Part shown: in pieces, positions 19,613-27,947 of the stretch
Numbering within the stretch: the stretch's first letter is position 1
Layout: each line of letters opens with the position of its first letter
Assembly (NCBI GenBank): GCA_015686845.1
Contig: JADPRS010000008.1
Location: 44,087-108,086 of the forward strand
Origin: Lutibacter sp. B2
GTDB taxonomy: Bacteria; Bacillota; Clostridia; Peptostreptococcales; Thermotaleaceae
Length of the DNA: 64,000 nt
Direction of reading: 5' to 3'
Notes under the pieces: generated by a model
What the model saw: the letters and a program-made list of their open reading frames with translations, nothing else
Told to the model about the DNA's origin: nothing
The model's database searches: none
Position numbers and translations under genes: made by a program

Positions 19613-19665
19613 AAAAGGGACAGTTGGTTATTCGTAAAATGGATGAATAAACAACTGTCCCTTTT
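19613..19665. repeat. REP-like GGGACAGTT hairpin (may also act as terminator)
   Basis: A 53-nt imperfect palindrome: AAAAGGGACAGTTG (19613-19626) pairs with CAACTGTCCCTTTT (19652-19665), and an inner TTATTC/GAATAA stem extends it. The GGGACAG...CTGTCCC core resembles REP palindromes mobilised by REP-associated transposases in many bacteria. No transposase gene is nearby, and only this copy was seen. The A-rich and T-rich ends also allow a bidirectional terminator. Confidence 0.5.
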
Positions 19666-19761
19666 GGATAAAAATACTGAAATAGAAGAAGGAATAGGTT
19701 GTCTTAAATAGAATATATATTATTAAACAAAATATAAAGAAAATTCTGAAAAGGGGTTGGT

Positions 19762-21567
19762 ATGTTAATGAATTGTAAAAAGAAAGTATTATCACGTATG
19801 AGAGGGAAGTCCTACTTAGTTCTTATGTTCGCTCTGTTACTTGTATTTGCATTATCTAGTTTTGTATTTGCACAAGAGGCACAAGATTACAAGCTAGGAT
19901 TTGATTTTGGAAGTAAGTATAAATCAGAAATTATTCAAAATATAGCTGAGATGAATCAAAGAGCTGTAGAAAATCATATTGATTTAAAAGCAGTAACAGA
20001 AGAAAGTAAAAATGCTGAGAAAGCTTATGAAGATATGCTTCCAGAAAAAACTCAGTGGATGAAAGGTGTTGCAGATAGTACAGGAATTTCTTATGATCAA
20101 ATTTTCTTATTTAATACTTTTGATAAAAAAATAGTTGGATTTGAAGGAGAATGTACTACTTTCTTAGGAAATGGAAAGGCTTTGGCAGATGGAAAAGGAA
20201 CAATGATTACAAAAAATCGTGATCAAGGGGCAACAGCACTATGTGAGGTAAGTGTAAATGAGGCTTCTAGAAATCCACAGGGTTCTGTATATCATGCTGC
20301 ATATATTGATATACCACAAGTAGAGGAAACTTATAAATTTGTTGGAAATCGTACAGCGGGTAGATGGGGTTATGGAATGGGCATTAATGAGCATCAGGTA
20401 ATTGTATCAGATAATGATGCCCCTAGTAGAGATATATTAGATTTTAAAGCATCACTACATGATAATGATGTAATAAGACTCATTTTAGAAAGAGCTAAGA
20501 CTGCAAGAGAGGGCGTAGATATTGTTACAGAATTAGTTGAAAAATATGGACAAGCTTGGAATGGTATAATGTTTGAAATAGGAGATCCAAATGATCTTTG
20601 GGTTGTAGAAGTTACAGGTCATCGCTGGGTTGCGAAGCAATATAAAGATACAATTACAGCAAGATCGAATCAATATCAAATAGAAGATGATTATGATTTG
20701 AGTTCTAAAGATTTGATAGATTTTGCTCAAGGGCAAGGTTGGATTGAAAAAGGGAAAGAAAAAATTGATTTTAAAAAAGTATATTCTTGTGATGTAGGAT
20801 ATCCTGATGACAATGACTTATCTAAGAGAAATAATGTAGATAAAATGTATAATACAGAAGTCCGTTATCAAAGAGCAATGGAACTATTAAAGAAAGAAGA
20901 AGGAAAAATTACGATTGAAGCCATGATGAGATTTGCAAGGGATCATTTTGATACATATAAACTACCAAGTGGAAAAATGATAGATATGGATCAAGTACCT
21001 TTCTACAGTACAGAATATGCAGATTGGGAAGGACGAGAATTTTTAAAGAAAGAACCGAGTACAGATAACACATCTACTCATATGTATGTTCGTGGACCAT
21101 GTAGCCATGACTTAGGTTGGGGACGTACAGTAGCTTCTGGAATACTGATTGCTAGACCAAATGTAGATAATGAATTAGGATTAATGCTTCATGCATTTTC
21201 ACCACCATGTAATTCTGTATATGTACCATTTTATGTAGGAATAGACAAGGTACATCCAGATTTTGAAAATCCAAAAGCAGCCACTTTATTCCAAGGAATT
21301 GCTACAAAAACCTTTGGATTTCATACACAATATCATGATGGAATAAGAACACATTTTGATGCATATGAAAATACAATGCTAAAGGATTTAAAAAATATTG
21401 AAAGCACCTTTACGGAGTATAAGTCTAAAGATGCAGAAGAAGCAAGTAGACTATTAAATGAATTTGTTATGAAAAAATGTGATGAGGCACTAAAAGCAGC
21501 AGAGAAGGCAGAAAAAGAAATAACAAAGATATCATGTGATGGGAAGTCATGGACGCCTAGAGAATAA
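19762..21567 (+). CDS. Exported Ntn-hydrolase (C45/C69-type acyltransferase or peptidase)
   Basis: A 601-residue secreted protein with a signal peptide (~16-38, cleavage after VFA). The probable autoprocessing nucleophile is the Cys in GECTTFLGNG, followed by GTMITKNRDQG. In C45 acyl-CoA:6-APA acyltransferase-like and C69 dipeptidase-like Ntn-hydrolases, Cys-Thr-Thr becomes the N-terminus after maturation. Further matches are WGYGMGINEHQVIVSDNDA, WVVEVTGHRW and CNSVYVPFYVG. The length and C-terminal half look more like C69, while the central part looks C45-like, so the exact family is open. The start follows AAGGGG. It is monocistronic, with a strong terminator. Confidence 0.75.
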   Translation: MLMNCKKKVLSRMRGKSYLVLMFALLLVFALSSFVFAQEAQDYKLGFDFGSKYKSEIIQNIAEMNQRAVENHIDLKAVTEESKNAEKAYEDMLPEKTQWMKGVADSTGISYDQIFLFNTFDKKIVGFEGECTTFLGNGKALADGKGTMITKNRDQGATALCEVSVNEASRNPQGSVYHAAYIDIPQVEETYKFVGNRTAGRWGYGMGINEHQVIVSDNDAPSRDILDFKASLHDNDVIRLILERAKTAREGVDIVTELVEKYGQAWNGIMFEIGDPNDLWVVEVTGHRWVAKQYKDTITARSNQYQIEDDYDLSSKDLIDFAQGQGWIEKGKEKIDFKKVYSCDVGYPDDNDLSKRNNVDKMYNTEVRYQRAMELLKKEEGKITIEAMMRFARDHFDTYKLPSGKMIDMDQVPFYSTEYADWEGREFLKKEPSTDNTSTHMYVRGPCSHDLGWGRTVASGILIARPNVDNELGLMLHAFSPPCNSVYVPFYVGIDKVHPDFENPKAATLFQGIATKTFGFHTQYHDGIRTHFDAYENTMLKDLKNIESTFTEYKSKDAEEASRLLNEFVMKKCDEALKAAEKAEKEITKISCDGKSWTPRE

Positions 21568-21608
21568 AATAAAACAAGGATTGAAAACTCAATCCTTGTT
21601 TTATTTTA
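21565..21608. terminator. Bidirectional terminator between hydrolase and RDD genes
   Basis: Long stem AAAATAAAACAAGGATTGA / TCAATCCTTGTTTTATTTT with a 4-nt loop; T-tracts on both strands. Confidence 0.9.
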
Positions 21609-21987
21609 CATCTACTACAATAGAACTTACAAATTTATCATGCCATCCTTGTTTATCATTATCGATTAAGATCCAAATGTATCCTAAAGATAAAATTAGT
21701 CCAGAAATGAATTTTCCAATTATTTCTCTAATTAACATATGAATAAATCCAAGTTTTTCTCCTGTATCTTTGTTTACTACGCTCATTTTCAACATAGATT
21801 TTCCAACAGAAGTCCCTTTTGTCCAAAAAAACATTTGTACACCCCAGCTAATAACAACAGAAAGTAAAATTAATCCTACGCTTTCTGTAGCTGCACCCAT
21901 AACCATAAAAATTAATAAAATTAATCCCATAACAATAGCATCTAAGAAATAAGCAAAAAATCTTTTCATTGGAGATGATGTTTGCAT
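21601..21987 (-). CDS. RDD family membrane protein
   Basis: About 128 residues from the ATG at 21987, which follows AAAGGAGGAATC; a longer in-frame start upstream would overlap the RBS. It begins MQTSSPMKRFFAYFLDAIV with the R/D pattern of the RDD domain. It has three hydrophobic segments, a central WTKGTSVGKSMLKMSVV and a final DKQGWHDKFVSS motif. RDD proteins are small membrane proteins of mostly unknown function, some implicated in ion exchange. Confidence 0.85.
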   Translation of the reverse strand: MQTSSPMKRFFAYFLDAIVMGLILLIFMVMGAATESVGLILLSVVISWGVQMFFWTKGTSVGKSMLKMSVVNKDTGEKLGFIHMLIREIIGKFISGLILSLGYIWILIDNDKQGWHDKFVSSIVVDVK

Positions 21988-22161
21988 AATGATTCCTCCT
22001 TTCTTCGACATAATCATGTTATATCCTTCTTTTATAGATATATTTTTACAAAAAAGGGTACAACACCAAATTTTAACACTTTATATACTTTATTTCAACT
22101 ATAAAATTCTTACATCATTAAAAAAAATATGGTCATAATAATGAGTAAGGAGAGTGATTAG

Positions 22162-22728
22162 ATGCAATTTTATCAAGTGATAGACAATAGAACAAGTATA
22201 AAAAATTTTAAGAGTAGTCCTATTGATCAAGGTAAATTATCTAGAATGGTGAGTGCTTCCATGAATGCACCTTCGTGGAAAAACCAGACATCTTATAAGA
22301 TGATATTAGTGGATGATGTAAATGAAAAGGAAAAGCTAGCCCAAGCCATTGAAAATAAAGATGATACAGCAGCTAGATCCGTTAGAGAAGCACCTGTTAC
22401 AGCAGTCATGGTAGGAGACCCGTCTATCTCAGGGGTTGTAGACGATAAAGAATATTATTTAGTAGATGGAGCTATTGCTATGGAGCATTTTGTACTTGCT
22501 GCAACCAATGAAGGATATGGAAGTTGCTGGATTGCTGCATTTGATGAGAATAAGGTAAAGGAGAGTCTTTCTATTCCAAATAATTATAGAGTAATCGCAA
22601 TGACGCCTATAGGTGAGATGGAAGAACAGAAGGAAAAATATCCTGAAAAAGATGTAAGAGATCATATATTTTCAAATAAATGGGATAATGCATATATAAC
22701 AAATTCGTCAGAGTTAGGAATTCACTAA
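22162..22728 (+). CDS. Nitroreductase family FMN-dependent oxidoreductase
   Basis: A 188-residue, FMN-binding, homodimeric enzyme. The N-terminal NRTSIKNFKSSPID and SASMNAPSWKNQ are the phosphate and isoalloxazine contacts of nitroreductases, and the C-terminal half has GYGSCWIAAFDENKVKE and TPIGEMEE. The physiological acceptor cannot be inferred. The start follows AAGGAGAGTG; it is monocistronic. Confidence 0.9.
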   Translation: MQFYQVIDNRTSIKNFKSSPIDQGKLSRMVSASMNAPSWKNQTSYKMILVDDVNEKEKLAQAIENKDDTAARSVREAPVTAVMVGDPSISGVVDDKEYYLVDGAIAMEHFVLAATNEGYGSCWIAAFDENKVKESLSIPNNYRVIAMTPIGEMEEQKEKYPEKDVRDHIFSNKWDNAYITNSSELGIH

Positions 22729-22732
22729 TTTT

Positions 22733-22764
22733 AAAAAATAGACTGGAAATCCAGTCTATTTTTT
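22733..22764 (+). terminator. Rho-independent terminator
   Basis: AAAAAATAGACTGG / CCAGTCTATTTTTT with an AAAT loop, directly after the nitroreductase gene. Confidence 0.9.
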
Positions 22765-22780
22765 TAGAAAATATTATATA

Positions 22781-22809
22781 TTGACAAGTTATAATGTTTA
22801 AATTAAAAT
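22781..22809 (+). promoter_or_regulatory. Sigma-A promoter for NSS transporter leader
   Basis: TTGACA (22781-22786), a 17-nt spacer and TAAAAT (22804-22809). The predicted start near 22816 leaves a ~170-nt untranslated leader. Confidence 0.7.
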
Positions 22810-22815
22810 AAAAAA

Positions 22816-22959
22816 GTAGATGGTAGTTTTGTAGAGTACATGTAGGATTGTATTTAAAAATAAGTAGGATGGTAGTTAGGTAGGAAATATGTTGATAATA
22901 TACCTTTTTAAAGGTTTATTTCTGTATGCCTAAAATTCTCCTATGTAGAATTTTTTTTT
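22816..22959 (+). promoter_or_regulatory. UAG-rich 5' leader ending in a weak terminator hairpin
   Basis: The leader contains eight UAG triplets between 22817 and 22883 (starts 22817, 22824, 22832, 22843, 22865, 22873, 22877, 22881). Two similar GATGGTAGTT segments are included. It ends in AAAATTCT / AGAATTTT (22932-22954) with a nine-T run to 22959, 28 nt before the transporter ATG. This is consistent with attenuation. It matches no riboswitch class I can recognise; UAG spacing is too irregular for a confident TRAP site. Confidence 0.45.
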
Positions 22960-22986
22960 ATTTTAAAAAACTAGGAGGGGTAACGG

Positions 22987-24300
22987 ATGAAGGAAAGAGA
23001 AACGTGGACAGGAAAAGCTGGATTTATTTTAGCTTGTATTGGTTCGGCTATAGGGTTGGGAAATATATGGATGTTTCCTTGGAGATTAGGACAATTTGGT
23101 GGAGCTGCATTTTTAATTCCATATTTTATATTTGTATTTGGACTGGGGACTACAGGGCTTATGGGGGAATTTGGATTTGGAAGAGCGCAAAAAAGAGGTG
23201 CTATGGGTGCTTTTGAAAAAGCATTTGAGGAGAAAAAGTTACCTTTTGGAGTAGCTATTGGTAGTATTCCAGTAATTACTCAAACAGGAATATTTATATT
23301 TTATTCTGTTGTTGTAGGATGGATCTTAAAATATTTTGTGTTAGCCGTAAGTGGTTCATTTTATACAATAGATATTGCAAATACTTTTGGGAACTTTGCA
23401 GGACATGCAGAGAGTATTCCGTGGAATTTACTAGCGATTGTTATAACATTAGGGATTGTAATACTTGGAGTGAAAAATGGAATTGAAAAAATAAATAGAA
23501 TCATGATGCCAAGTCTTTTTATTATATTTATTATTTTAGTAATACGTTCGTTAACGTTGCCAGGTGCTATTGAAGGGGTAAAGTATCTGTTAGTTCCAGA
23601 TTGGTCATACTTACTAAAGCCTATGACATGGATTATGGCATTAGGTCAAGCGTTCTTTACCGTATCTTTAGGCGGTGCGGGCATGTTGGTACTTGGAAGT
23701 TATCTTAAAAAGGATGAAGATATTCCTTCCTCTGCAATAAGTACTGCTCTATTCGATACAACAGCAGCTTTTTTAGCAGCATTTATTATCATTCCAGCAG
23801 CATTTGCCTTTGGGCTAGATATTAATGCTGGGCCACCATTATTATTTATCACTATGCCACATATCTTTAAAGTGATGACAGGTGGATATGTATTTGGAAT
23901 TGCATTTTTCTTGTGTATTTTATTTGCAGGAATTTCTACTGAAGTTGTGTTAATGGAAGTTACAGTAGAAGCATTTATGGATCGATTTGGATGGAGTAGA
24001 AAGAAAAGTGTTATACTAGTAGCTTTAATTGGATTTGCCTTTGGCGTGCCACTAGATATAAATATGGAATGGTTTGGAAAATTTGCTGATGTGGTTAGTA
24101 TTTATCTATTACCACTAAGTGCTTTATTAGCAGCCATTACATTTTTCTGGATTTATGGAATAGACCGTGCACGTGCTGAAATCAATAGAGGTGCAAAAAG
24201 ACCGTTAGGAAAATGGTGGGGATTTTTTGCTAAATATGTATTTGTATTTGTAGCAGGAGCTGTATTAATTTTAGGAATTATTTATGGGGGCATTGGTTAA
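22987..24300 (+). CDS. Sodium-dependent transporter, NSS/SNF family
   Basis: A 437-residue LeuT-fold symporter coupling Na+ to uptake of a small solute, usually an amino acid such as tyrosine or tryptophan in bacterial relatives. TM1 carries the family signature ACIGSAIGLGNIWMFP, followed by GGAAFLIPYF. Others are GLMGEFGFGRAQKRG, VKNGIEKINR (before TM5), FFTVSLGGAGMLVLGSYL (TM6) and GISTEVVLMEV (TM8). The ATG follows GGAGGGG. Expression is probably attenuated by the leader upstream. Substrate assignment is inference. Confidence 0.92.
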   Translation: MKERETWTGKAGFILACIGSAIGLGNIWMFPWRLGQFGGAAFLIPYFIFVFGLGTTGLMGEFGFGRAQKRGAMGAFEKAFEEKKLPFGVAIGSIPVITQTGIFIFYSVVVGWILKYFVLAVSGSFYTIDIANTFGNFAGHAESIPWNLLAIVITLGIVILGVKNGIEKINRIMMPSLFIIFIILVIRSLTLPGAIEGVKYLLVPDWSYLLKPMTWIMALGQAFFTVSLGGAGMLVLGSYLKKDEDIPSSAISTALFDTTAAFLAAFIIIPAAFAFGLDINAGPPLLFITMPHIFKVMTGGYVFGIAFFLCILFAGISTEVVLMEVTVEAFMDRFGWSRKKSVILVALIGFAFGVPLDINMEWFGKFADVVSIYLLPLSALLAAITFFWIYGIDRARAEINRGAKRPLGKWWGFFAKYVFVFVAGAVLILGIIYGGIG

Positions 24301-24410
24301 AATTATAGAATACCAAAGACTTTAATAGGGAAACCATCATTTGGACATTGTATAAAAACAGAAATTTGATATACTATATTATATAGACCATGATAAGGAG
24401 AGTATAATAT

Positions 24411-25364
24411 ATGAAAAAGATCATCGTTCCTATTTTAGCAGTATCTGTTTTATTAGGTGGTTGTTCTAAAACACTTATTGATGATCCCCAAGCTAGTACG
24501 CAGAAGAAGATAGACCAAAAAGTTGTTAGTAGTGGAGAAATCATAAATAAAGATTCAAAAAAAATAATGGCTGAATATGTACGAATGATGAAAAAAGAGG
24601 CCAAACCTTATGAGGTTGTGTTTTTTATAGATAAGAACATAAGGAAAGTAGTACAAGAAAATGCAAATGAAATGATTATAGAATTAGAATCTTATCAAAA
24701 TATATATGGTGAAAAATATACAGATATTTTATTTAGTAAAGATTTTCAAATTGAATTAATGAGATCATTTTCTGAAAAAGCGGATGAAGAAGCAATAAAT
24801 CAGATTCAAGATGCTAAATTAAAAGATTTAATGTATGAAATGATTCATGGTGGCTATAAGTTTATTTCTTTAGAGGGAGATTATTATCCTATCATTAATT
24901 ATGAGGTTCTAAAAAAATATAAGTCCTATTTATCAGATGATATAAAAGAATATATTGATCTTATGGCTGAAGAGTCAAATCAAGTTATGAGTGATGATGC
25001 AGGTCTTATGATTTCCTTAGATGAGCTAGGAAATAGAGTTATTACGGTTGAAAAACACTTAGAAAAATATCCTGATAGTAGGACGAAAAAGCAAGCTTCA
25101 ACTTTATACTTAAACTATTTTCAAGCCTATATTTGGGGTCTTCCAAATACACCATTATGGGATACTGAAACTAAAAAAATATCAGATGAAGCATTGAGTA
25201 GCTATAAAAAAATAGTTGCGGAAAATAAAGAATCAAAGAGTGCAAAAGCTTTAAAAGATTACATAAAAGCTATTGAAGCAAATAACATGAAAGAAACAGA
25301 TCAAATTAATCAATTTAGAGATGGTCTTTATAAAGAAGTAGTACAGCAATTAAATATAGAATAA
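24411..25364 (+). CDS. Predicted lipoprotein of unknown function
   Basis: 317 residues. A type II signal peptide with lipobox LLGGC (Cys18) predicts lipid anchoring on the outer face of the membrane. The mature part is charged and mostly helical, with a TPR-like C-terminal segment (VEKHLEKYPDSRTKKQASTL, and ALSSYKKIVAENKESKSAKA). No known domain was recognised. The start follows AAGGAGAG. It is monocistronic, with a terminator shared with the convergent activator gene. Confidence 0.75.
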   Translation: MKKIIVPILAVSVLLGGCSKTLIDDPQASTQKKIDQKVVSSGEIINKDSKKIMAEYVRMMKKEAKPYEVVFFIDKNIRKVVQENANEMIIELESYQNIYGEKYTDILFSKDFQIELMRSFSEKADEEAINQIQDAKLKDLMYEMIHGGYKFISLEGDYYPIINYEVLKKYKSYLSDDIKEYIDLMAEESNQVMSDDAGLMISLDELGNRVITVEKHLEKYPDSRTKKQASTLYLNYFQAYIWGLPNTPLWDTETKKISDEALSSYKKIVAENKESKSAKALKDYIKAIEANNMKETDQINQFRDGLYKEVVQQLNIE

Positions 25365-25377
25365 TAATTGATTCAAA

Positions 25378-25416
25378 AATAGAGGATTTTAAATAAAAAA
25401 TTTAAAATCCTCTATT
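25378..25416. terminator. Bidirectional terminator
   Basis: Perfect 16-bp inverted repeat starting AATAGAGGATTTTAAA with a 7-nt A-rich loop, between the convergent lipoprotein and activator genes; overlaps the activator stop codon. Confidence 0.85.
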
Positions 25417-26179
25417 CTATTTTTTCCCATCCAATGACTGCTGCACCAAGGGCACCTACAATTTGTGAATTTTCAGGTATGTAAATATTTTTTTCGATTT
25501 TTTCTTCAATCACTTTTTTTAGTACATTGATTTTTGCAACCCCTCCAGTAAAGGCAACTACATCTACTATACTAATTCTATCTAATAAAGATACACCTCT
25601 ATTTCCAATAGAGTGAATGATTCCAGATGCTATATTTTCTAAGGGTATTCCTTTTGCTAAAAGGCTAATTACTTCAGATTCTGCAAATACTGTACACATA
25701 CTTGTAATGGGCTCAGGTTCTCCGCCTTTTGTTAACAGATCTAAATCAGATACGTCTTTGCCTAATACATTTGCCATAACTTGAAGAAACCTGCCTGTAC
25801 CTGCTGCACATTTATCATTCATTAAAAAATCAATGACATTTCCATCTTCGTCTATTTTTATTACCTTGCTGTCTTGTCCTCCAATGTCTAATATGGTTTG
25901 TACCGTAGGATTTAAAAAGTGTGCTCCTTTTGCATGACAAGTAATTTCCGTAATTGTTTTATCTACAAAAGGCATAGAGACACGTCCATATCCTGTTCCT
26001 ATGATTTTTTTTACATGTTCTTTTTGAATGTTAGATTCTTTGATTAATCTGTTTAAAACCTCTTCAGATGCCATTTTGGGACTCCAACCAGTAGGGATTG
26101 TAATTTCTTTTATAATAGAACCGTTAAACAATACGCCTTTTGTAGCAACAGATCCTGAATCAATTCCTATAGAATACAT
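25412..26179 (-). CDS. HgdC/BcrA-type ATP-dependent activator of 2-hydroxyacyl-CoA dehydratase family
   Basis: A 255-residue ASKHA ATPase. It has phosphate loops DSGSVATKG and DIGGQDSKVI, and the two cysteines that hold the [4Fe-4S] cluster between subunits of the homodimer (KCAAGTGRF, and MCTVFAESEV). Known members inject a low-potential electron into 2-hydroxyacyl-CoA dehydratases or double-cubane proteins on ATP hydrolysis. It is transcribed divergently from the methyltransferase cluster, across 118 bp. Its natural partner here is the family protein at 31890-33038. Confidence 0.92.
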   Translation of the reverse strand: MYSIGIDSGSVATKGVLFNGSIIKEITIPTGWSPKMASEEVLNRLIKESNIQKEHVKKIIGTGYGRVSMPFVDKTITEITCHAKGAHFLNPTVQTILDIGGQDSKVIKIDEDGNVIDFLMNDKCAAGTGRFLQVMANVLGKDVSDLDLLTKGGEPEPITSMCTVFAESEVISLLAKGIPLENIASGIIHSIGNRGVSLLDRISIVDVVAFTGGVAKINVLKKVIEEKIEKNIYIPENSQIVGALGAAVIGWEKIE

Positions 26180-26297
26180 TTTTTTCCTCCTTGTTTTTTC
26201 TTCTGATATAATTATAATACAAAATAGATAAATAATTAGAAATTATACAAAAAATTATGAGAATTATTAATATAGAGTAGATCTAGGGGGATTCAGA

Positions 26298-27137
26298 ATG
26301 AATAGACGAAAAATAGTAGAAAAAGTTTTAGCGGCAAAAATGGTAGATTATATACCTAAAGGAGAAATTGTAATTACGGATGGATTTATAAATCAATTTA
26401 AAGCACCTCATTTAGAAAACGTACTAGAATATTTAGGCTCAGATATAGTTACCATTTCTATAAATAGTACAAAAGAGGATTGGAAATATTGGCGTAATAA
26501 AGAGTATTTTGTATTCGGATTAGTACAAGGGCCCTTTACATATCTACTAGAAAAGATGGGTTTTCACAGTATATGCAAGTATATTGTAAAAAAACCAAAT
26601 GAACTTGAAGAAATGATGAATGAATATTTAAAAAAAATGGTAAATAATTTAGAATTAGCATTATATTATGGTTGTGATGGAATCCTTTTTGCAGATGATA
26701 TTGCGGGAAACAGAGGATTAATGGTTTCGCCAAGGTTTTTGAAAAATTATTATTTCAAAGTGGTATCTAATTTTTTGGATCAGATCCATAGAGAAAATAC
26801 GTCTTTTATTTTTCATTCCGATGGGAATATAGTAGAGCTTACGGATACAATTTATAAATCAGGGTTTAGCGGAATTCAATGTTTACAGCCATCTACAAAC
26901 ATAAGTATAAATAGTTTTTCTAATGAACAATTACAAAAGCTATGTTTTTGGGGAAACTTTGAATTTGAAATGAAAAATAGTGAATTAATTGAAACAGAAG
27001 TAACACAATTATTGAAAGACTGGAGCGTTTGTTCTAGATATATTTTTAGTTCATCGGGAGGATTGTATGAGGGAATATCTAAAGAAAGGGTAAAAAATGC
27101 ATATCTTATAGTTGATAACTATAGAAAAAATCTATAG
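26298..27137 (+). CDS. UroD/MtaA-fold protein, zinc-ligand cysteines absent
   Basis: A 279-residue member of the uroporphyrinogen decarboxylase/methylcobamide methyltransferase superfamily, short for the group (usually 330-360). The barrel is recognisable (GLVQGPFTYLLEKMG, GCDGILFADDIAGN, FHSDGNIVEL, CFWGNFEFE, IFSSSGGLYEGISKERV). In the corrinoid methyltransferases MtaA/MtbA, zinc is held by His-x-Cys plus a later Cys. Here the positions read HSD and SSSGG, so thiol-activating zinc is unlikely. The protein may act on another substrate, or be regulatory. It is the first gene of the cluster, 138 bp before the corrinoid protein. Confidence 0.8.
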   Translation: MNRRKIVEKVLAAKMVDYIPKGEIVITDGFINQFKAPHLENVLEYLGSDIVTISINSTKEDWKYWRNKEYFVFGLVQGPFTYLLEKMGFHSICKYIVKKPNELEEMMNEYLKKMVNNLELALYYGCDGILFADDIAGNRGLMVSPRFLKNYYFKVVSNFLDQIHRENTSFIFHSDGNIVELTDTIYKSGFSGIQCLQPSTNISINSFSNEQLQKLCFWGNFEFEMKNSELIETEVTQLLKDWSVCSRYIFSSSGGLYEGISKERVKNAYLIVDNYRKNL

Positions 27138-27275
27138 ATAAAAAAAACATATAGAAATATATGATTAGTCAAATAGGCATATAGTTTATATAATTTATAT
27201 AAGAAAAAAAATCAGAAAACTTATAAAAGTATATAATATTTTAATTTTTTAGTTTATCTATTGGGGAAGGGATGA
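27138..27275 (+). promoter_or_regulatory. AT-rich, potentially structured spacer before corrinoid gene
   Basis: ATAGATAAA (27134-27142) and its complement TTTATCTAT (27253-27261) bracket the spacer. Inside lie small palindromes (CATATAGAAATATATG, TTATATAATTTATATAA) and a TATAAT near 27232. The RBS GGGGAAGGG follows. This could be an internal promoter or an mRNA processing or stability element; no cobalamin-riboswitch features are present. Confidence 0.3.
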
Positions 27276-27947
27276 ATGAAAATGACTATTTTGCAAAAAG
27301 AGTTACTACATGAACTATCTAATTCTGTTGTGGAAATGGATGATGAGCGAACAACGGAATTGGCTGAGCAATATGTAGAGAATAAGTTCGATGTATATGA
27401 AGGAATTGCAAATGGATTAGCACATGGTATGGATCGAGCAGGAAAATTATATGAAGAAGAGGAGTATTATATACCTGAACTTTTGATGTGTTCAGATGTC
27501 ATGTATGCAGGACTTGATGTGTTAAAACCGCATTTGGATTATGCTAGTACTGCAAATAAGCACAAAGCTGTTGTAGGTGTTGTAGAAGGAGATACACATG
27601 ATATTGGAAAAAATCTTTTTAAGATTATGTTAGAAACGACCGGATTTGAAGTGATTGATTTAGGAAGAGATGTTCCACCCATAGATTTTGTGAATAAAGC
27701 AAAAGAGGTGGGGGCAAGTGTGATAGGTTTATCAACCCTTATGACTACAACAATGGATAATATGGCTGTAGTTATAGAGTTATTAAAAAAAGAAAATATA
27801 CGAGATGATGTTGTTGTATTAGTTGGAGGAGGTCCAATTTCTCAAAGCTATGCAGATAAGATTGGCGCAGATGGATATGCACCTGAAGCTTCGGCTGCTG
27901 CAAGACTTGCTAAAGAGCTGGTAAAGGAGTTGAAGAAAAGTGCTTAA
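27276..27947 (+). CDS. Methyltransferase cognate corrinoid protein (MtaC/MtbC/MttC type)
   Basis: A 223-residue methyl carrier. An N-terminal helical cap domain (~1-90; GIANGLAHGMDRAGKLYEEE, YIPELLMCSDVM) precedes a Rossmann-like B12 domain with the base-off histidine motif GDTHDIGKNLF, then IDLGRDVPP, GLSTLMTTTMDNM and VGGGPISQSYADKIGADG. It ferries the methyl group between a substrate-specific methyltransferase and a second one. The two zinc-competent UroD-fold genes downstream are the obvious partners, the next one overlapping it by 8 bp. Confidence 0.93.
   Translation: MKMTILQKELLHELSNSVVEMDDERTTELAEQYVENKFDVYEGIANGLAHGMDRAGKLYEEEEYYIPELLMCSDVMYAGLDVLKPHLDYASTANKHKAVVGVVEGDTHDIGKNLFKIMLETTGFEVIDLGRDVPPIDFVNKAKEVGASVIGLSTLMTTTMDNMAVVIELLKKENIRDDVVVLVGGGPISQSYADKIGADGYAPEASAAARLAKELVKELKKSA

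Noticed and set aside
22816..22890. Confident TRAP (MtrB) binding site
   Set aside because: The UAG triplets are spaced irregularly (1 to 19 nt) instead of by 2-3 nt; kept only as a hypothesis.
22926..23216. Plus-strand open frame of 96 aa overlapping the NSS transporter start
   Set aside because: It overlaps the leader terminator and the start of the transporter in another frame; the translation is Trp/Tyr/Cys-rich noise and resembles no protein.
25365..26297. Additional -24/-12 promoters for the methyltransferase cluster
   Set aside because: No GG-N10-GC element with flanking TTGGC/TTGCA context was found upstream of 26298, 27276 or the activator gene.
26180..27275. Cobalamin riboswitch controlling the corrinoid cluster
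   Set aside because: The intergenic regions are too short and AT-rich, and lack a B12-box-like conserved core.
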